6,433 nt of DNA from Lachnospiraceae bacterium. Its GTDB lineage: Bacteria; Bacillota; Clostridia; Lachnospirales; Lachnospiraceae. Below, piece after piece: positions 6,131 to 6,433 of this stretch. Location of the stretch: contig JAGCCY010000252.1 of the NCBI GenBank assembly GCA_017651385.1, positions 1-6,433 of the forward strand, written 5' to 3'. Each line of letters begins with the position of its first letter. The stretch's first letter is position 1. A model generated the notes under the pieces. The model made no database searches. It was not told the DNA's origin and saw only the letters and a list, made by a program, of their open reading frames with translations. Both the position numbers and the translations under genes were made by a program.

Positions 6131-6433
6131 TTAAAAATCAAGTTTTAAATTTATTTTCGCAATATCTTTACGGTTAAAAGAAACATCTTTTCCGTTAATA
6201 TCAAGTGTTACGGTCTCGGCATCGAAGCTTTTTAAAAGTCCTTCAAACTCCTTTACCTTGTCTATCGGTTTGAAAGTCTTAAGCTCGACCTCCTCACCGA
6301 TGCTTTTTTCAAAATGCTTATCCTTTTTAAGCTGTCTCCCGAGCCCCGGGCTTGAAACTTCAAGATAATAAGCATCATCGATAAACTCATCCCTGTCAAG
6401 CTCATCGCTTAAGGCACGGCTTACCGCTTCGCA
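6131..6433 (-). CDS. rimP: Ribosome maturation factor RimP, C-terminal part (5' end outside window)
   Basis: An open frame enters from the window edge at 6433 and ends with TAA at 6133-6131, giving 100 residues. It begins CEAVSRALSDELDR and contains the diagnostic RimP motif YLEVSSPGLGRQLKKDKHF (23-41 of the fragment), followed by the SH3-like C-terminal domain (EEVELKTF, VKEFEGLL, VTLDING, FNRKDIAKINLKLDF). RimP binds the free 30S subunit and helps assembly of the 3' domain near uS12. It is the standard first gene of the nusA-infB cluster, and nusA begins 18 bases after its stop. The full family length is about 150 residues, so roughly the first third is missing. The operon promoter should lie upstream of the window. 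Confidence 0.95.
   Translation of the reverse strand, partial: CEAVSRALSDELDRDEFIDDAYYLEVSSPGLGRQLKKDKHFEKSIGEEVELKTFKPIDKVKEFEGLLKSFDAETVTLDINGKDVSFNRKDIAKINLKLDF

Overview
This window is a tightly packed bacterial translation/transcription operon, the nusA-infB cluster, with every gene read on the minus strand. Gene order in the direction of transcription (from high to low coordinates) is rimP (3' part only), nusA, ylxR (rnpM), ylxQ (L7Ae-like), infB, rbfA, a DHH/DHHA1 phosphoesterase (nrnA-like), an intrinsic terminator, and the first codons of truB. The order, the TTG and GTG starts, the strong GGAGG-type ribosome-binding sites, and the NusA that ends after KH2 without the E. coli AR domains all suggest a Firmicute. 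Protein style (the truB start, RimP, the long RPQG-rich IF2 linker) fits a Lachnospiraceae-like member of the Clostridia. That placement comes from recall of family style, not from a search.

Layout: rimP ends at 6131. Eighteen bases later nusA (6112-4913) begins behind a strong Shine-Dalgarno. ylxR (4910-4641), ylxQ (4651-4328, TTG start), infB (4321-1436), rbfA (1436-1062, GTG start) and nrnA (1081-134) follow with overlaps or gaps of only a few bases, so translational coupling is likely throughout. A UUCG-capped hairpin with a U-rich tail (about 86-128) sits 5 bases after the nrnA stop. truB starts at 43 with its own ribosome-binding site and a possible weak promoter overlapping the terminator tail.

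The genes work together in ribosome assembly, initiation and RNA handling. RimP and RbfA mature the 30S subunit, NusA controls pausing and antitermination, and IF2 delivers initiator tRNA. YlxR and YlxQ are small RNA-binding proteins. The DHH enzyme probably clears very short RNAs or pApA-type dinucleotides, and TruB makes pseudouridine 55 in tRNA.

I see no mobile element, CRISPR array, tRNA or rRNA, and no undescribed multi-gene system. No stretch over 300 bases lacks a gene. The unusual parts are inside known genes: a tyrosine/acid pentapeptide repeat tail on NusA, a roughly 300-residue low-complexity linker in IF2 with duplicated RPQG units, and the terminator that splits truB from the rest of the cluster.
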